From positions 1-35,548 of IMG/VR virus record IMGVR_UViG_3300009436_000054: a stretch of DNA of 35,548 nt; one strand, written 5' to 3'. The DNA comes from a virus. Under the pieces are notes generated by a model, which worked only from the letters and a program-made list of their open reading frames with translations, was not told the origin of the DNA and searched no databases. The position numbers and the translations under genes are program-made. Below are positions 1 to 8,601 of the stretch, one piece after another (position 1 is the stretch's first letter; each line of letters begins with the position of its first letter).

Positions 1-140
1 TTAGCGTCTCCAGTCCCTGGCCTACCAATGTAAAGGTTACCCGCAGTGTTGTTACTGTGGATATATGCTAGTTCCCCTTCTTTTAAATTAGCAGGGTTTG
101 TCGCACTATTACTTCTTTTGATCTTTATTCTTTGAGTCAT
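1..140 (-). CDS. N-terminus of a tail-fibre or virion-surface protein (partial)
   Basis: The reading frame starts at the ATG at 138-140 and runs off the left edge of the window, so only 46 residues are visible. They begin MTQRIKIKRSN and contain the stretch NLKEGELAYIHSNN followed by NLYIGRPG. This 'L..GELAY ... LYIG' pattern is common near the N-termini of phage fibre and receptor-binding proteins. That family resemblance is from memory, not a search. An AGAGGA Shine-Dalgarno lies upstream. The gene is the next one downstream of the fibre-like gene at 180-629 in the late block, which supports a virion-surface role. The function of the missing part cannot be judged. Confidence 0.6.
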   Translation of the reverse strand, partial: MTQRIKIKRSNSATNPANLKEGELAYIHSNNTAGNLYIGRPGTGDA

Positions 141-179
141 GAGAGAATTATCCTCTGAATTAGGTATTTATAATTATTG

Positions 180-629
180 TTAAAAACTACCAGCATCTAG
201 TTCGCTGGATGTGTTTAAGTAGTAAGAACCGTCCTGGCCATCTAACTTATCTGCATCTAGATTACTTGCAGTTCCATCTACAGTGAGTAATTTAGTGAGA
301 ATGTCATTAGCTGTGTCTGCGGCGCTGTCACCTTCATCCCCACGAGGAACTGTAAGAACTCCAGTTTCTACATTGTAAGAAGCGTTAGAGCCAGGAGGAC
401 CTGTAACCGCCTGTAAAGACTGAAGCGTACTTAATGTTTCCGCAGCAGCACTAGCTTGTGCAGCGGCTTGTGCAGCAAAAGATTGAGCACCTGCAAGCTC
501 TGCTTCATTAGAAGCACTAAAGCTACCACCTTCAGCAGGATCAGACACTAAACCAGAAGTATTCTGGGGCTCGTAATCTATAGCTGTTACGGATGGGGAC
601 GAGTCTTGTGGCGTGTATTTAATAGCCAT
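180..629 (-). CDS. Tail-fibre-like or fibre-adaptor protein
   Basis: This 149-aa protein has a low-complexity middle rich in Ala, Gln and Ser (about residues 45-75), probably an alpha-helical stalk. A short collagen-like GPPGS segment follows, then a YNVETGVLTVPRGDEGD segment and NLDADKLDGQDGSYYLNTS near the C-terminus. The last motif recurs in phage tail-fibre and appendage proteins (family knowledge from memory). The start is supported by TAAGGAG seven bases upstream, overlapping the stop codon of the adaptor gene. It probably links fibres to the tail or forms a fibre shaft. It is too short to carry a typical receptor-binding head, which may lie in the next gene. Confidence 0.6.
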   Translation of the reverse strand: MAIKYTPQDSSPSVTAIDYEPQNTSGLVSDPAEGGSFSASNEAELAGAQSFAAQAAAQASAAAETLSTLQSLQAVTGPPGSNASYNVETGVLTVPRGDEGDSAADTANDILTKLLTVDGTASNLDADKLDGQDGSYYLNTSSELDAGSF

Positions 630-640
630 GTTCCATCTCC

Positions 641-1402
641 TTAAAGTTGGGCAGTGTTAGAATAAGTCTGTATATGAGAACCACCCCTTGCTTTCCTTTG
701 TATTTCTTCTTGATTTAACTCTTGTATTCCTTGAAGTTGTTGAGCAGCATACTTAGCTGATCTTTCATCTTCACCTACATAATCAAATGCATGTGCTACC
801 GCACCAAAGAGTAAAACCCTTTCGTTACTATCTCTTAACCAGTTAGGCACTTCAGACCCAACATAGTAGTTACCACTAGAAGCAGGAAACTCTACAGAGT
901 CTTCAGCATCTATTGTTGAGACAGTAGCAAGACCTGAGTCTATGTTTGCTTGATTTACTAAGTATCTAGCATCTAAATCTGGTAATCGTCTGTAGTAATG
1001 TATTTCGTAACCATCACCCAGTTGAGCTGCAGGGTAAAATATCACTGCATTACCCTTACGAGCATAAGACTCTTGTAAATGGTGATAGTCATCATCTTGC
1101 ATAGAAAGCAGTGAGAGCTTTTCATCAAATACATAACTGTTACCTTCAGCGTCTATCTTACGAATCTGTATGATTTCTGATAGGTCTGTAGGGAGCGTTA
1201 GGGTAGTTTCATCCACACCTGAACTTGTTACCGTAGCGTATGTGTACGTGTATTCAAATGGTGGTATTCTTAGTTTTCTGTAACACAAGTCAGCAGAATA
1301 ATCTAAGAAGTCAGTAACTAACGCATCTGTTAGTATGTTAGAGTCTCGGTTAACCCATGATCTAACTTTTGTAACTAAGGCATCGTATAGTGGAGTTGAC
1401 AT
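641..1402 (-). CDS. Head-tail adaptor protein (SU10 adaptor / gp4-like)
   Basis: This 253-aa protein begins MSTPLYDALVTKVRSWVNR and has a helical N-terminus, a central beta-rich part (TLTLPTDLSEIIQIRKI, YEIHYYRRLP) and a helical C-terminus (ERSAKYAAQQLQGIQELNQEEIQRKARGG). That architecture and its position downstream of portal, scaffold and capsid match phage adaptor proteins that form the ring beneath the portal, such as the SU10-type adaptor. No catalytic motif is visible or expected. The start is set by AAAGGAG seven bases before the ATG. Assignment rests on fold-like pattern and gene order rather than on a unique motif. Confidence 0.65.
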   Translation of the reverse strand: MSTPLYDALVTKVRSWVNRDSNILTDALVTDFLDYSADLCYRKLRIPPFEYTYTYATVTSSGVDETTLTLPTDLSEIIQIRKIDAEGNSYVFDEKLSLLSMQDDDYHHLQESYARKGNAVIFYPAAQLGDGYEIHYYRRLPDLDARYLVNQANIDSGLATVSTIDAEDSVEFPASSGNYYVGSEVPNWLRDSNERVLLFGAVAHAFDYVGEDERSAKYAAQQLQGIQELNQEEIQRKARGGSHIQTYSNTAQL

Positions 1403-1425
1403 TTATTGTCTCCTTTATTTTAACT

Positions 1426-1725
1426 TCAACCCCTAGTTACGTGAGATGTTAACAAGTTGGGGTACTCTGATTTTATAATTCTTTTAAGCTTAGCAACGTC
1501 TTCCTTGTTGCTCATAAATTCTGTTGCATGTAAATCCATGCCATGATTTGTTAAGATCTCAATTGCTACAATATCGGGTATAACAGCAAAAGATCTATAG
1601 TGAGAGGCATCGCCCGCTGCACTCTGTAAGTCTCGGGATTGTTTAGCGTAGTTAAGATATTCTGAGACATCTTGTGCTATTTCTATTTTACTCCCGCTGA
1701 CATTACTTTTAATTTGGTTATCCAT
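1426..1725 (-). CDS. Small conserved virion-region protein of unknown function
   Basis: I chose the ATG at 1723-1725 (99 aa, MDNQIKSNV...) because GGAGGAT lies just three to four bases upstream of it. The ATG twelve bases earlier overlaps that ribosome site. The protein is soluble and mixed in charge. Its C-terminal half (YRSFAVIPDIVAIEILTNHG, then EFMSNKEDVAKLKRIIKSE) resembles small proteins I recall between capsid and adaptor genes in related podoviruses. No function is known to me. It follows the capsid terminator and precedes the adaptor by about 23 bases, so it belongs to the late virion transcript. Confidence 0.7.
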   Translation of the reverse strand: MDNQIKSNVSGSKIEIAQDVSEYLNYAKQSRDLQSAAGDASHYRSFAVIPDIVAIEILTNHGMDLHATEFMSNKEDVAKLKRIIKSEYPNLLTSHVTRG

Positions 1726-1741
1726 TTTATCCTCCATGGGT

Positions 1742-1769
1742 AAAAAGAAGGGGCCCCGAATGGAGCCCC
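1742..1769 (-). terminator. Rho-independent terminator after the capsid gene
   Basis: Read on the minus strand, GGGGCTCC and GGGGCCCC pair over eight positions (one G-U) around an ATTC loop, and are followed by TTCTTTTT. It lies directly downstream of the major capsid stop codon. It probably lowers transcription of the downstream adaptor and fibre genes relative to the capsid gene. Confidence 0.85.
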
Positions 1770-1776
1770 AATAGTC

Positions 1777-2814
1777 TTAGGTTCCGCCTAGACCAACGAT
1801 CATACCACAACCTTTAGGGTTGCTAACCGCAAGAGTACACTCTTCAACGATTTGACCAATAGTGCTATCACCTTGTTGACCAACTTCAGTTTCCTGTAGT
1901 GGACGCAAAGTAGCAATCTTGAAGAACGATGGATCATATACTAACGCTGAGAAGTTCGCAGAGTTAGTAGTAGCACCAGTAGCAGTAACAGTGTTATGAG
2001 CAAGACCCATAATGTAGTTAGGTACAATGCGGATCTCACCGAAGTCCGAATCAAACAACTCAATGCTTTGACGGATTTTACCAGTGTCGTCTACGTTACG
2101 AATAGTGTTGTTACCTACAGCGTGAGCCTTAGATGACAAAGTACGCTTGTTTAGCGGAGAAGTCATAAGGGTAGTAGCTTTACCACCAGCTTCGTAGATA
2201 GCTTGCATAGCGTCATCAACGTGAGATAGCTCGATGTCGTTAAGGTTAACATCTAAAGCACCACGAGCAATAACACCAGCAGTACCAATACCTGTATTAG
2301 TTGGAGCAGTGTATGCACCAGCTTCACCAGCATTGATTACTAAGTTAGCATCATTCACATATGCTTGATAGCCACCCATAGTACGAGTGCCAGAACCGTT
2401 CTTGCTGTTAAAGCTATGAACCAAGTCTAGCTCAAGATCACGACGCATTTCAGTACCAACTTTCTTAAGCTGATATGCATATTCGTCAGCAACACCTGCT
2501 TGGTCTACAGCACGTTTAGTACCAGAAACCTGTACAGTCTTAGAGTTAATCTGAGTGTAGTTACCTAGACGAGTACGATCACCACCTTCACCTTGACCAG
2601 TAGCAACAGTTGAGAAAGTAGAACCTTCAGCAACAGCGTTAGAACCTGGAGCTAGTAGCTCGTCAGTTTGCCACTCGTGATAGATAGCTTTAGCAGAAGT
2701 CTTCCCAATAGAAGACATGAATGGAGTATCTTCTCGAGAAATCATCGAGATGAAGTTTGACAGGTCCTGCTTCTCTGAAAGAGTACCTGTAGTTACAAAG
2801 TTTTTTGCAGCCAT
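1777..2814 (-). CDS. Major capsid protein, DUF5309 / SU10 type
   Basis: This 345-aa protein forms the icosahedral shell. Its N-terminus (TTGTLSEKQDLSNFISMISR, then DTPFMSSIGKTSAKAIYHEW) and the following ELLAPGSNAVAEG are characteristic of the DUF5309 (SU10-type) capsid family, an HK97-fold group also found in phiEco32-like phages. It is clearly not of the T7 gp10 type. Length fits the family. The ATG has an AAGGAAA ribosome site, and the scaffold gene lies 38 bases upstream. A strong terminator follows, as expected for the most highly expressed late gene. No ribosomal frameshift extension is evident. Confidence 0.9.
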   Translation of the reverse strand: MAAKNFVTTGTLSEKQDLSNFISMISREDTPFMSSIGKTSAKAIYHEWQTDELLAPGSNAVAEGSTFSTVATGQGEGGDRTRLGNYTQINSKTVQVSGTKRAVDQAGVADEYAYQLKKVGTEMRRDLELDLVHSFNSKNGSGTRTMGGYQAYVNDANLVINAGEAGAYTAPTNTGIGTAGVIARGALDVNLNDIELSHVDDAMQAIYEAGGKATTLMTSPLNKRTLSSKAHAVGNNTIRNVDDTGKIRQSIELFDSDFGEIRIVPNYIMGLAHNTVTATGATTNSANFSALVYDPSFFKIATLRPLQETEVGQQGDSTIGQIVEECTLAVSNPKGCGMIVGLGGT

Positions 2815-2852
2815 TTTATAATTTCCTTATAATATAAAAATTGAATCTTATG

Positions 2853-3962
2853 TTAGCGGAACTTACTTAAAGATTTAAGAAATTCTAATTCAGCTTTTTC
2901 ATCCGTGGAACCAGAGAGCACTGCCTCTCGTAAATTACCTGCATCTCTTGCTTTACGCTGACTTGCAGTCATCTTACGTTTAGTAGGTACACCTTTAGCT
3001 TTTGGGGCTTTCTTACGTTTAGCAGAACCTTTAGTAGCATTTTGTTTTAACTTTCGATAGTCATCAACAAACTTAACTACGTTAGCATCCATAATAATAT
3101 CAAGGAACTCTTGAGGAATACCTTCATCCAAAGCAAACTGTCTAACAGCCTCAGAGTCAAAGTCAGGAACTAATTCTTTGATATCATCATCGAACTTAGC
3201 CATTAACTCATCTACCTGAGATTGTAATACCTCTTCTTGCTGTTTCTGAATAGCACCTGCAATACCTTCTCTTTTATTTCGAGCTTCCCAGTATTTTTTC
3301 TGTGCGGTTTCTCTTTTATCCTTGAGCTCATTAAGCTCATACGTATCCCCATCTTCACGGGCTTTTTCTATTTTAGATTCTAAATCATGATACTCCTGCG
3401 ACAACGCAACTTCTTCTTGTTGTAGTTGTGTAGCCAAAGCAGCACCAAGTTCAGTAACTTCATTGGTCTTGGTAGAGTATTCCTCTTTCAATTCCTTTTC
3501 AAGTTCACTAACTTCTCTACCCTTCTTAGACAAGTGTTGATCAGTAGCAAAACCTTTACGAAGTTCACCTAGTGAAACATATTCAATTTCCCCATCAATT
3601 TTTACGGGTACTGAATACTCCCAGTCAACTTCTTCTTCATTAGGTAAATCGTCATCTTGGGTAGAATCCTCATCGTCTTCATCCTCATACTCTTCATCTT
3701 CTGGAGCGTCTTCCTCTTCATCATCGGTATCGTCTTCATCTGCAGCGTCTTCAGTTTCGGGTATATCTTCTGCAGAATCTTCCGGGTCAAGATCAGATTC
3801 ATCTTCTTCTGGTAGAGATTCCTCCTCGGGTACGGTGAGACCTAAAGCCTCGCCCATTGGGCCCATAGGAACTGGAATGTCATCAATAGACTGACCATCT
3901 TGACCAGCGTAAAAACCAGCGTCATCCGATTGGGTAGAGGCTGTAGTGTTTTCATTGCTCAT
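2853..3962 (-). CDS. Capsid scaffolding protein
   Basis: This 369-aa protein has an extremely acidic segment (about residues 45-115, nearly unbroken Asp/Glu) and a short folded-looking part (SVPVKIDGEIEYVSLGELRK). A long charged coiled coil covers about 140-255. A lysine/arginine-rich tail follows (KGSAKRKKAPKAKGVPTKRK). Acidic N-terminus, coiled coil and basic C-terminus, placed immediately upstream of the capsid gene, are classic for scaffolding proteins whose basic tail binds capsid subunits. The ATG is preceded by CAGGA. No protease motif is seen, so removal of the scaffold would not appear to be autocatalytic. Confidence 0.85.
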   Translation of the reverse strand: MSNENTTASTQSDDAGFYAGQDGQSIDDIPVPMGPMGEALGLTVPEEESLPEEDESDLDPEDSAEDIPETEDAADEDDTDDEEEDAPEDEEYEDEDDEDSTQDDDLPNEEEVDWEYSVPVKIDGEIEYVSLGELRKGFATDQHLSKKGREVSELEKELKEEYSTKTNEVTELGAALATQLQQEEVALSQEYHDLESKIEKAREDGDTYELNELKDKRETAQKKYWEARNKREGIAGAIQKQQEEVLQSQVDELMAKFDDDIKELVPDFDSEAVRQFALDEGIPQEFLDIIMDANVVKFVDDYRKLKQNATKGSAKRKKAPKAKGVPTKRKMTASQRKARDAGNLREAVLSGSTDEKAELEFLKSLSKFR

Positions 3963-3978
3963 AATTTATTATCCTGTA

Positions 3979-4197
3979 TTAGTCCTGTTTAACCGCTGGC
4001 TTCTTCTTAGCCGCTCGGGGTTTTTCTTTTAATCCGTTAAGACGCTCAAGGGCATCTACTGCATGGTTAAAAGTTTCAGCATGATATCTGGCCTTGCCTG
4101 GCCCTGCAGCTAGCTCTTTTACCATCGCTTTAATGGTATTCTGTGTAGCTACAATTGCTTTTTCTAGTACATTTTGATTTAACTCAACTTCCATCAT
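3979..4197 (-). CDS. Small helical protein with a basic tail, unknown
   Basis: This 72-aa protein begins MMEVELNQNVLEKAIVATQN. It is predicted helical for most of its length and ends in a Lys-rich tail (RAAKKKPAVKQD). AAGGAG lies three bases before the first ATG and six before the second, so the second Met may be the true start. It overlaps the end of the upstream gene by 14 bases and sits 16 bases before the scaffold gene, so it is translated in the head-assembly operon. I do not recognise a family. A minor head or scaffold-associated role is inference from position only. Confidence 0.7.
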   Translation of the reverse strand: MMEVELNQNVLEKAIVATQNTIKAMVKELAAGPGKARYHAETFNHAVDALERLNGLKEKPRAAKKKPAVKQD

Positions 4198-4540
4198 TAT
4201 CTCCTTCTTGAGATTTATTGATTGCTATATGTTCTTGGTTGAAACCGTATGTCTCAATATTAATAATACGTTCCTTAACCGAGCCTAAGCCCATAGCAAC
4301 ATGATACAAATACTCACGTTCTTTAGAACAATGAGGTTCTGTTATTAACCATTGTGTAAATAAATCTACTAAGATGTCTGAGTATGCTTCTGTAAAGAAC
4401 TCGTCTCTTTCTTTCTTAGCAAACATTGCACTGGTCAATGCTTCTTGTGATTCAACAAAGGGGTTAGCTTTATACTCTCCAGTTTGTTGATTCATCTTAG
4501 GCTTAAACTTTCGCTTAGCCCCATTCTTATACTTATCCAC
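4184..4540 (-). CDS. Protein of unknown function downstream of portal
   Basis: I place the start at the GTG at 4538-4540 (118 aa, starting VDKYKNGAKRKFKPK) because AGGAG lies five bases upstream. The frame is open back to another GTG at 4606, but that extension would read through a strong RNA hairpin. The N-terminus is very basic and the middle is helical, with DEFFTEAYSDILVDLFTQWL and an HCSKEREYLYHVAMGLGSVK segment. No known domain is recognised. It lies between portal and scaffold genes on the late transcript and overlaps the next gene by 14 bases, suggesting coupled translation and a head-assembly role. Confidence 0.7.
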   Translation of the reverse strand: MDKYKNGAKRKFKPKMNQQTGEYKANPFVESQEALTSAMFAKKERDEFFTEAYSDILVDLFTQWLITEPHCSKEREYLYHVAMGLGSVKERIINIETYGFNQEHIAINKSQEGDNDGS

Positions 4541-4570
4541 TATATCTCCTCTGGTTAGCGTCTTAAGTTG

Positions 4571-4590
4571 AAGGGCCCTTTCGGGCCCCT
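4571..4590 (-). promoter_or_regulatory. GAAA-tetraloop RNA hairpin after the portal gene
   Basis: On the minus-strand RNA, AGGGGCCC and GGGCCCTT pair over eight positions (one G-U) around a GAAA tetraloop. The sequence after it is TTCAAC, so there is no U-tract and it should be a poor intrinsic terminator. It may protect or define an mRNA end, or tune translation of the gene starting at 4540. Confidence 0.6.
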
Positions 4591-4599
4591 CGATAGATA

Positions 4600-4611
4600 G
4601 GATCACCTCCT
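4600..4611 (-). promoter_or_regulatory. Orphan 12-nt perfect anti-anti-SD sequence
   Basis: The minus strand reads AGGAGGTGATCC, a 12-base perfect complement to the 3' end of bacterial 16S rRNA. It lies three bases after the portal stop codon. No ATG, GTG or TTG occurs at normal spacing downstream. The only GTG is embedded inside the motif itself, and it is in frame with the 4184-4540 gene. Confidence 0.6.
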
Positions 4612-4614
4612 ATA

Positions 4615-6822
4615 TCATACCATACCACCCTGTTGAGTAATGGCCTTCAACATCTCTGGTGTGAGTTGTTGTTCCATTTGGGGCTCTTGGGGTTTACCGT
4701 TACTTCCATTACCTTTCGGCGGTGTCATGGTTTGTCGGATTAAAGATTGAGCTGTCTGATACATTTCTTGTACGTCTGGCTGCTCAGGTACTGGTTGACC
4801 TTCTTTAGTAGCTTGAATAGTTAATTTTGACCATTCTTGATATGATTTATCCAAGGCAACAACAAGTTGTTTCAAGTTATCTTGAATAGCATTCTGAGAT
4901 TGTACATTAGTGTAATCGACATTTGCTTGGTCGAGTGCCATCTTAACCATAAGATTTTGCTCTTCCAAAGCTTTCTTCTTCTCAGCTGCTTGTTGCTGTT
5001 GTTTCTTACCTTCCATTGCGGAACCTTTGTACTCTTCGGAAGTGTAGTCTACTATGTAGTCTAGTGGGTCTTCGCCTAGTGCCTCAATGGTTTTAAAAGC
5101 AATCGTAGCGGGTGCTACGGGATCAATGGCCCCTTGGTATCCAGCCTGCATTAGTGCAGGTAGAACTTGTTGGCCAATCATTTGCATTTTCTTTAACATA
5201 GTCTGATTACTAGCATCACCAACATCAGCCTCTACTTGTAACATCATGTTATCAGGGAGTTCCTTGATTTCAATAGTTTTGTAGAAGTCGTTGCGGTCGT
5301 AGTAACTCATACTTTGAGTACGCATTTCCGTACGCATTGTTTTATACACGCCTTCACAAAGAGCAGCTAAACCTGTCTCCATAAACCTTCTTGCAATATG
5401 CTGTATGCGTGTTTGTGCTGCAGACTGTACAGCCGATACTTTCTGTTCTGAGTTTCCTGACACGTAGAGAGTATCGTTTAAACCTTGAGCTGCTTTAGAC
5501 AGACCATTGGCTTGTTCCTTATGCTTCTGCAAGAACTCAAGCAGAGGCACAGTACCTGATGATAACGCTTCGGGCGGCATGTTCTGAACAGCCCCTGCAG
5601 GGTTACCATTAGTAGGTACAATTTGTTTTGGCTTCATATTCTGCAAAGCAGAGAAGTCTACAACATTAGGGTCTGCTAGTTTAGGTGAGTAGTTAGTTAA
5701 GTAAGTGTTCTCAACAAACCCACGTAAGATAGCAGTAGATGCCAGTGTTGATGGTCGAGTCATATCAGCCATAGATAGACCAGCCCACTCATGCGGGATG
5801 TCAAAAGGCTTCAGCTCTGCAATTGGTATATAATCTACATCTTCTTCAAATAAGATATTATCACCAACTGTTATAAATCTTTTAAGCTCAGAGATACCAT
5901 CACCATCACGGTCAACACGTAACCAACACTCAAGTACACTTGCTACTTGGTTAGCTTCTGTTGTATGATTAGTACTATAAGAAGTATTAGAAAGGCCAAC
6001 AGAAGTTCTTCGGGCTGCTTTCTCGGTATTCATTGCTTGCATGAAAGTGTAGCGATCATCCGTAGAATCCCAGTCGATAGTATTAGCTTGCTCTGGGTAT
6101 TGCTTACGAATTTCAGATCTAGTCATTTCAGTTGTAAGTCCAACGAAAGATGCGTCTTCTATAGAGGAAGCTCCTTGGCTTATAAGGAAAGACTCAGGCT
6201 CAATGTTCCGAATCTTAATCCCACTCTTATTACACTTGCGCTTGATACGTACATCTTCGTACATACCACCTTCGTTGATAAACAGGTCACCGACTACCTC
6301 AACCTCCATATCTGACAGTAGCATATCTAAAGCTTCTGCTGAGGCCTCTTCGTACTCTTCAAATGTATATTCGTAGTCTTCTACGTACTCCCAAACTACT
6401 GCAGCATTCTTCCATAGAAGAGCTGCCTTCATCCAGGTATTAATAATCTCCCAACCTTTATTCTTTTTAAATAGACAATAGTTGGTAACATCTGAAGCCA
6501 TACGGGCTCGGTGCACATCCACAGCTGTTTGCGAATGTGGTATAAATTTTGCTAATTTTTTATTATTAAGTAGGAGTTCTGAAAGTACTGCAGAGTACCC
6601 CTCAATTGCTTCCACGGTATCTGAGGATACAATCTTAGACACACCTTGTGGTGCTAGGTGCCCTATCGGTTGCATGGCATACTCATAAGTTGCTTTCTCA
6701 CGCTCATCTGAAAGTTCAGAAGAATCTAAAAAGTTACCTTGTGATTGCGCTACTTCAGAGTTGATGATGTTCAGTAGTTCATCATCCTCTACTATTTCTT
6801 TATATCCTTCTGGGTCTCTCAT
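4615..6822 (-). CDS. Portal protein
   Basis: This 735-aa protein forms the dodecameric portal at the DNA-entry vertex. The N-terminal 130 residues contain SKIVSSDTVEAIEGYSAVLS, followed by a long helical region and a beta segment (ECWLRVDRDGDGISELKRFI). A typical portal core follows: FDIPHEWAGLSMADMTRPS, LRGFVENTYLTNYSPKLADP and QGLNDTLYVSGNSEQKVSAV. The C-terminal 150 residues are Gln-rich and helical, as in barrel-bearing portals. Length fits P22/SU10-like portals. It lies directly downstream of the large terminase, as is usual. GAGG lies about seven bases upstream of the ATG. Confidence 0.88.
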   Translation of the reverse strand: MRDPEGYKEIVEDDELLNIINSEVAQSQGNFLDSSELSDEREKATYEYAMQPIGHLAPQGVSKIVSSDTVEAIEGYSAVLSELLLNNKKLAKFIPHSQTAVDVHRARMASDVTNYCLFKKNKGWEIINTWMKAALLWKNAAVVWEYVEDYEYTFEEYEEASAEALDMLLSDMEVEVVGDLFINEGGMYEDVRIKRKCNKSGIKIRNIEPESFLISQGASSIEDASFVGLTTEMTRSEIRKQYPEQANTIDWDSTDDRYTFMQAMNTEKAARRTSVGLSNTSYSTNHTTEANQVASVLECWLRVDRDGDGISELKRFITVGDNILFEEDVDYIPIAELKPFDIPHEWAGLSMADMTRPSTLASTAILRGFVENTYLTNYSPKLADPNVVDFSALQNMKPKQIVPTNGNPAGAVQNMPPEALSSGTVPLLEFLQKHKEQANGLSKAAQGLNDTLYVSGNSEQKVSAVQSAAQTRIQHIARRFMETGLAALCEGVYKTMRTEMRTQSMSYYDRNDFYKTIEIKELPDNMMLQVEADVGDASNQTMLKKMQMIGQQVLPALMQAGYQGAIDPVAPATIAFKTIEALGEDPLDYIVDYTSEEYKGSAMEGKKQQQQAAEKKKALEEQNLMVKMALDQANVDYTNVQSQNAIQDNLKQLVVALDKSYQEWSKLTIQATKEGQPVPEQPDVQEMYQTAQSLIRQTMTPPKGNGSNGKPQEPQMEQQLTPEMLKAITQQGGMV

Positions 6823-6963
6823 TTTATATCCTCATATATAGTGGATTAACACAATCCATCATTCAATCAATTAGTAAGGTTCCTGTAACTTGTTTTTCCC
6901 GAAACACGTATGTCACCCTAAACCACAGCGTTAGCTGGAGGACTAATGGGGAAACTGTTTCAG

Positions 6964-8601
6964 TTATAGCCAAGCAGTATTATCCTCAGAAAACTGCTGA
7001 TTCTGGAAGCCAACCTTGTTTTGAACTAAACGTTCTCGGTGGGTCCGTAAAACCTCAAGGGCTATAGCTGTTGCGATAACGGTATCATCATGTGAACCGC
7101 TAATAGCATTGGTACGACCATTGGCATCAGCCACGTAATCCATACATTCCTGGATGATTCGTGGGGACGATAGATTGATGTCGTCATTCTCAATCGCATT
7201 CTTAAGATGTCCAATAATCATTGGCTTAGTAGCTTGAGTTGTTCTCCAACCCAGACGAGTGCCTTCCTCGTTTGACACGTTAGCTACTTTAGTTTGATGG
7301 TATAGGTTCACATACTTCATCTGCTTAAGACGATTCAATGTGGCTATACCTAAGGAATTAGATTCAACAGCCAGTAAGGAGTTGTTGTAGTATCTTCCCA
7401 GATAGAACAGAAGGTCTCCATATTGCGTAGGATCTATTCTGTTGTTTCTGTACAGGGCCACAACCTCATTGTTTGTATTCATAACAACACAAGCAGAGGA
7501 ATCTTGGCCTACCCCAAGGGCACAGTCAGCACCAATAACAAAGTTATCATCAAACTTGGGATATTGAAATATCTCTAAGTTTCCCTCTGAGTGATCCTCA
7601 AAGGTTGACGATTCTAACTTAAATGATTGTCTCTTCATTATAGAAGAAGACACAAGTGACTGTAGCTTCTCAAGGTTAAACACATTAGCACCAGAGACTT
7701 GGAAAGCCTCTTCAGGTGTTAATGGATATTCTTGTCGGAATTTACTTAGCCCACCCTCAGCGATCTTTAATCTCCTCCAGTAAAGTTGTTCCAAATCAAG
7801 ACCATGTAACTCTTGTATTTGTACTTCTTCATCTGTAAGGGTCTCTTGGAACTCTTCGGATTCAAGGACTGTTCTTCTGTATTCCGTCATCAAGTACCAG
7901 GGAACGAATATAGGAAGGTAATCATTCTCACCTTCACAAGCGCCTTTCCATAATCTATGGAACTCGTTACCCACACCATTAGCGGTAGACTCTAGTATAA
8001 CTTCAGTACCATCAGCTTCTGATATACCCTGAAAGAGACCTGCAAGGATCTTCTCATCATGGGTCCAAAAGGCTACCTCAGAGAGGTGAGCAATGGTTGG
8101 AGTTGTACCTCGACCAGCTTCAGGAGATCCTGCCGTGTATAATCTATAGCCCGATTCGTTGTGCTCGAACATAATTTCTTTGGCATTGGACTTCTTAAAA
8201 ACTGGTCTAAACTCTTCAGGCATGTTAGCAATAGTATTACGTGACATGGTAAAGAGGGAATCAGATGTGGCTGAGTCATGAGCCATAACAACTGATTTAT
8301 TGTATGCATTAAAGTAGGACTTCCAGAATACTCTGGCAGTCGTAAAGGTCGATAAGCCCATCTGACGACCTTTAAGGATTATAGCCCTGACACGGCCTGT
8401 TTCTTTAAGCTGCTTTGCAATCTTTTCATTAACAATCTTTTGAGCATCATTAAACTCAAAGGGTACAAAACCTTTAGAACTATCCTTAGTTAAAATCTTT
8501 ATTTGTTCTTTAGAGAACTGTTCAAAGTCCTCTTCGTACTCTACTAGCTTCTTACGCCTTTGGGCTTCTTTAGCTAACGCTAGCTTCTTCTTGTTATCCA
8601 T
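6964..8601 (-). CDS. terL: Large terminase subunit
   Basis: This is the DNA-packaging motor. The ATPase domain shows a Walker A-like KGRQMGLST at about residues 77-85 and a Walker B-like LSEVAF at about 173-178. The nuclease domain starts near residue 355 with FVIGADCALGVGQDSS, whose Asp is the first metal ligand of the RNase H-like fold. A later SHDDTVIATAIA segment supplies another acidic residue. I chose the ATG at 8599-8601 (545 aa) because GGGAGGA lies five bases upstream. The frame is also open from a GTG at 8634, which would make it 11 residues longer. It starts the leftward late block and has a 141-bp gap before the portal gene. Confidence 0.93.
   Translation of the reverse strand: MDNKKKLALAKEAQRRKKLVEYEEDFEQFSKEQIKILTKDSSKGFVPFEFNDAQKIVNEKIAKQLKETGRVRAIILKGRQMGLSTFTTARVFWKSYFNAYNKSVVMAHDSATSDSLFTMSRNTIANMPEEFRPVFKKSNAKEIMFEHNESGYRLYTAGSPEAGRGTTPTIAHLSEVAFWTHDEKILAGLFQGISEADGTEVILESTANGVGNEFHRLWKGACEGENDYLPIFVPWYLMTEYRRTVLESEEFQETLTDEEVQIQELHGLDLEQLYWRRLKIAEGGLSKFRQEYPLTPEEAFQVSGANVFNLEKLQSLVSSSIMKRQSFKLESSTFEDHSEGNLEIFQYPKFDDNFVIGADCALGVGQDSSACVVMNTNNEVVALYRNNRIDPTQYGDLLFYLGRYYNNSLLAVESNSLGIATLNRLKQMKYVNLYHQTKVANVSNEEGTRLGWRTTQATKPMIIGHLKNAIENDDINLSSPRIIQECMDYVADANGRTNAISGSHDDTVIATAIALEVLRTHRERLVQNKVGFQNQQFSEDNTAWL

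Noticed and set aside
3602-3802. A Lys/Met-rich minus-strand frame inside the scaffold gene
   Set aside because: It is the frame-shifted image of the Asp/Glu-rich repeat-like codons of the scaffold protein.
4541-4606. Upstream GTG start for the 4184 gene
   Set aside because: The GTG is inside the Shine-Dalgarno-like 12-mer and reading would cross the GAAA hairpin; the GTG at 4540 has its own AGGAG.
6823-6963. Small gene or promoter in the terminase-portal gap
   Set aside because: Only a 12-codon frame and two weak stems (GGATT-AATCC, CAGC-GCTG) are present; nothing supports a gene or promoter.
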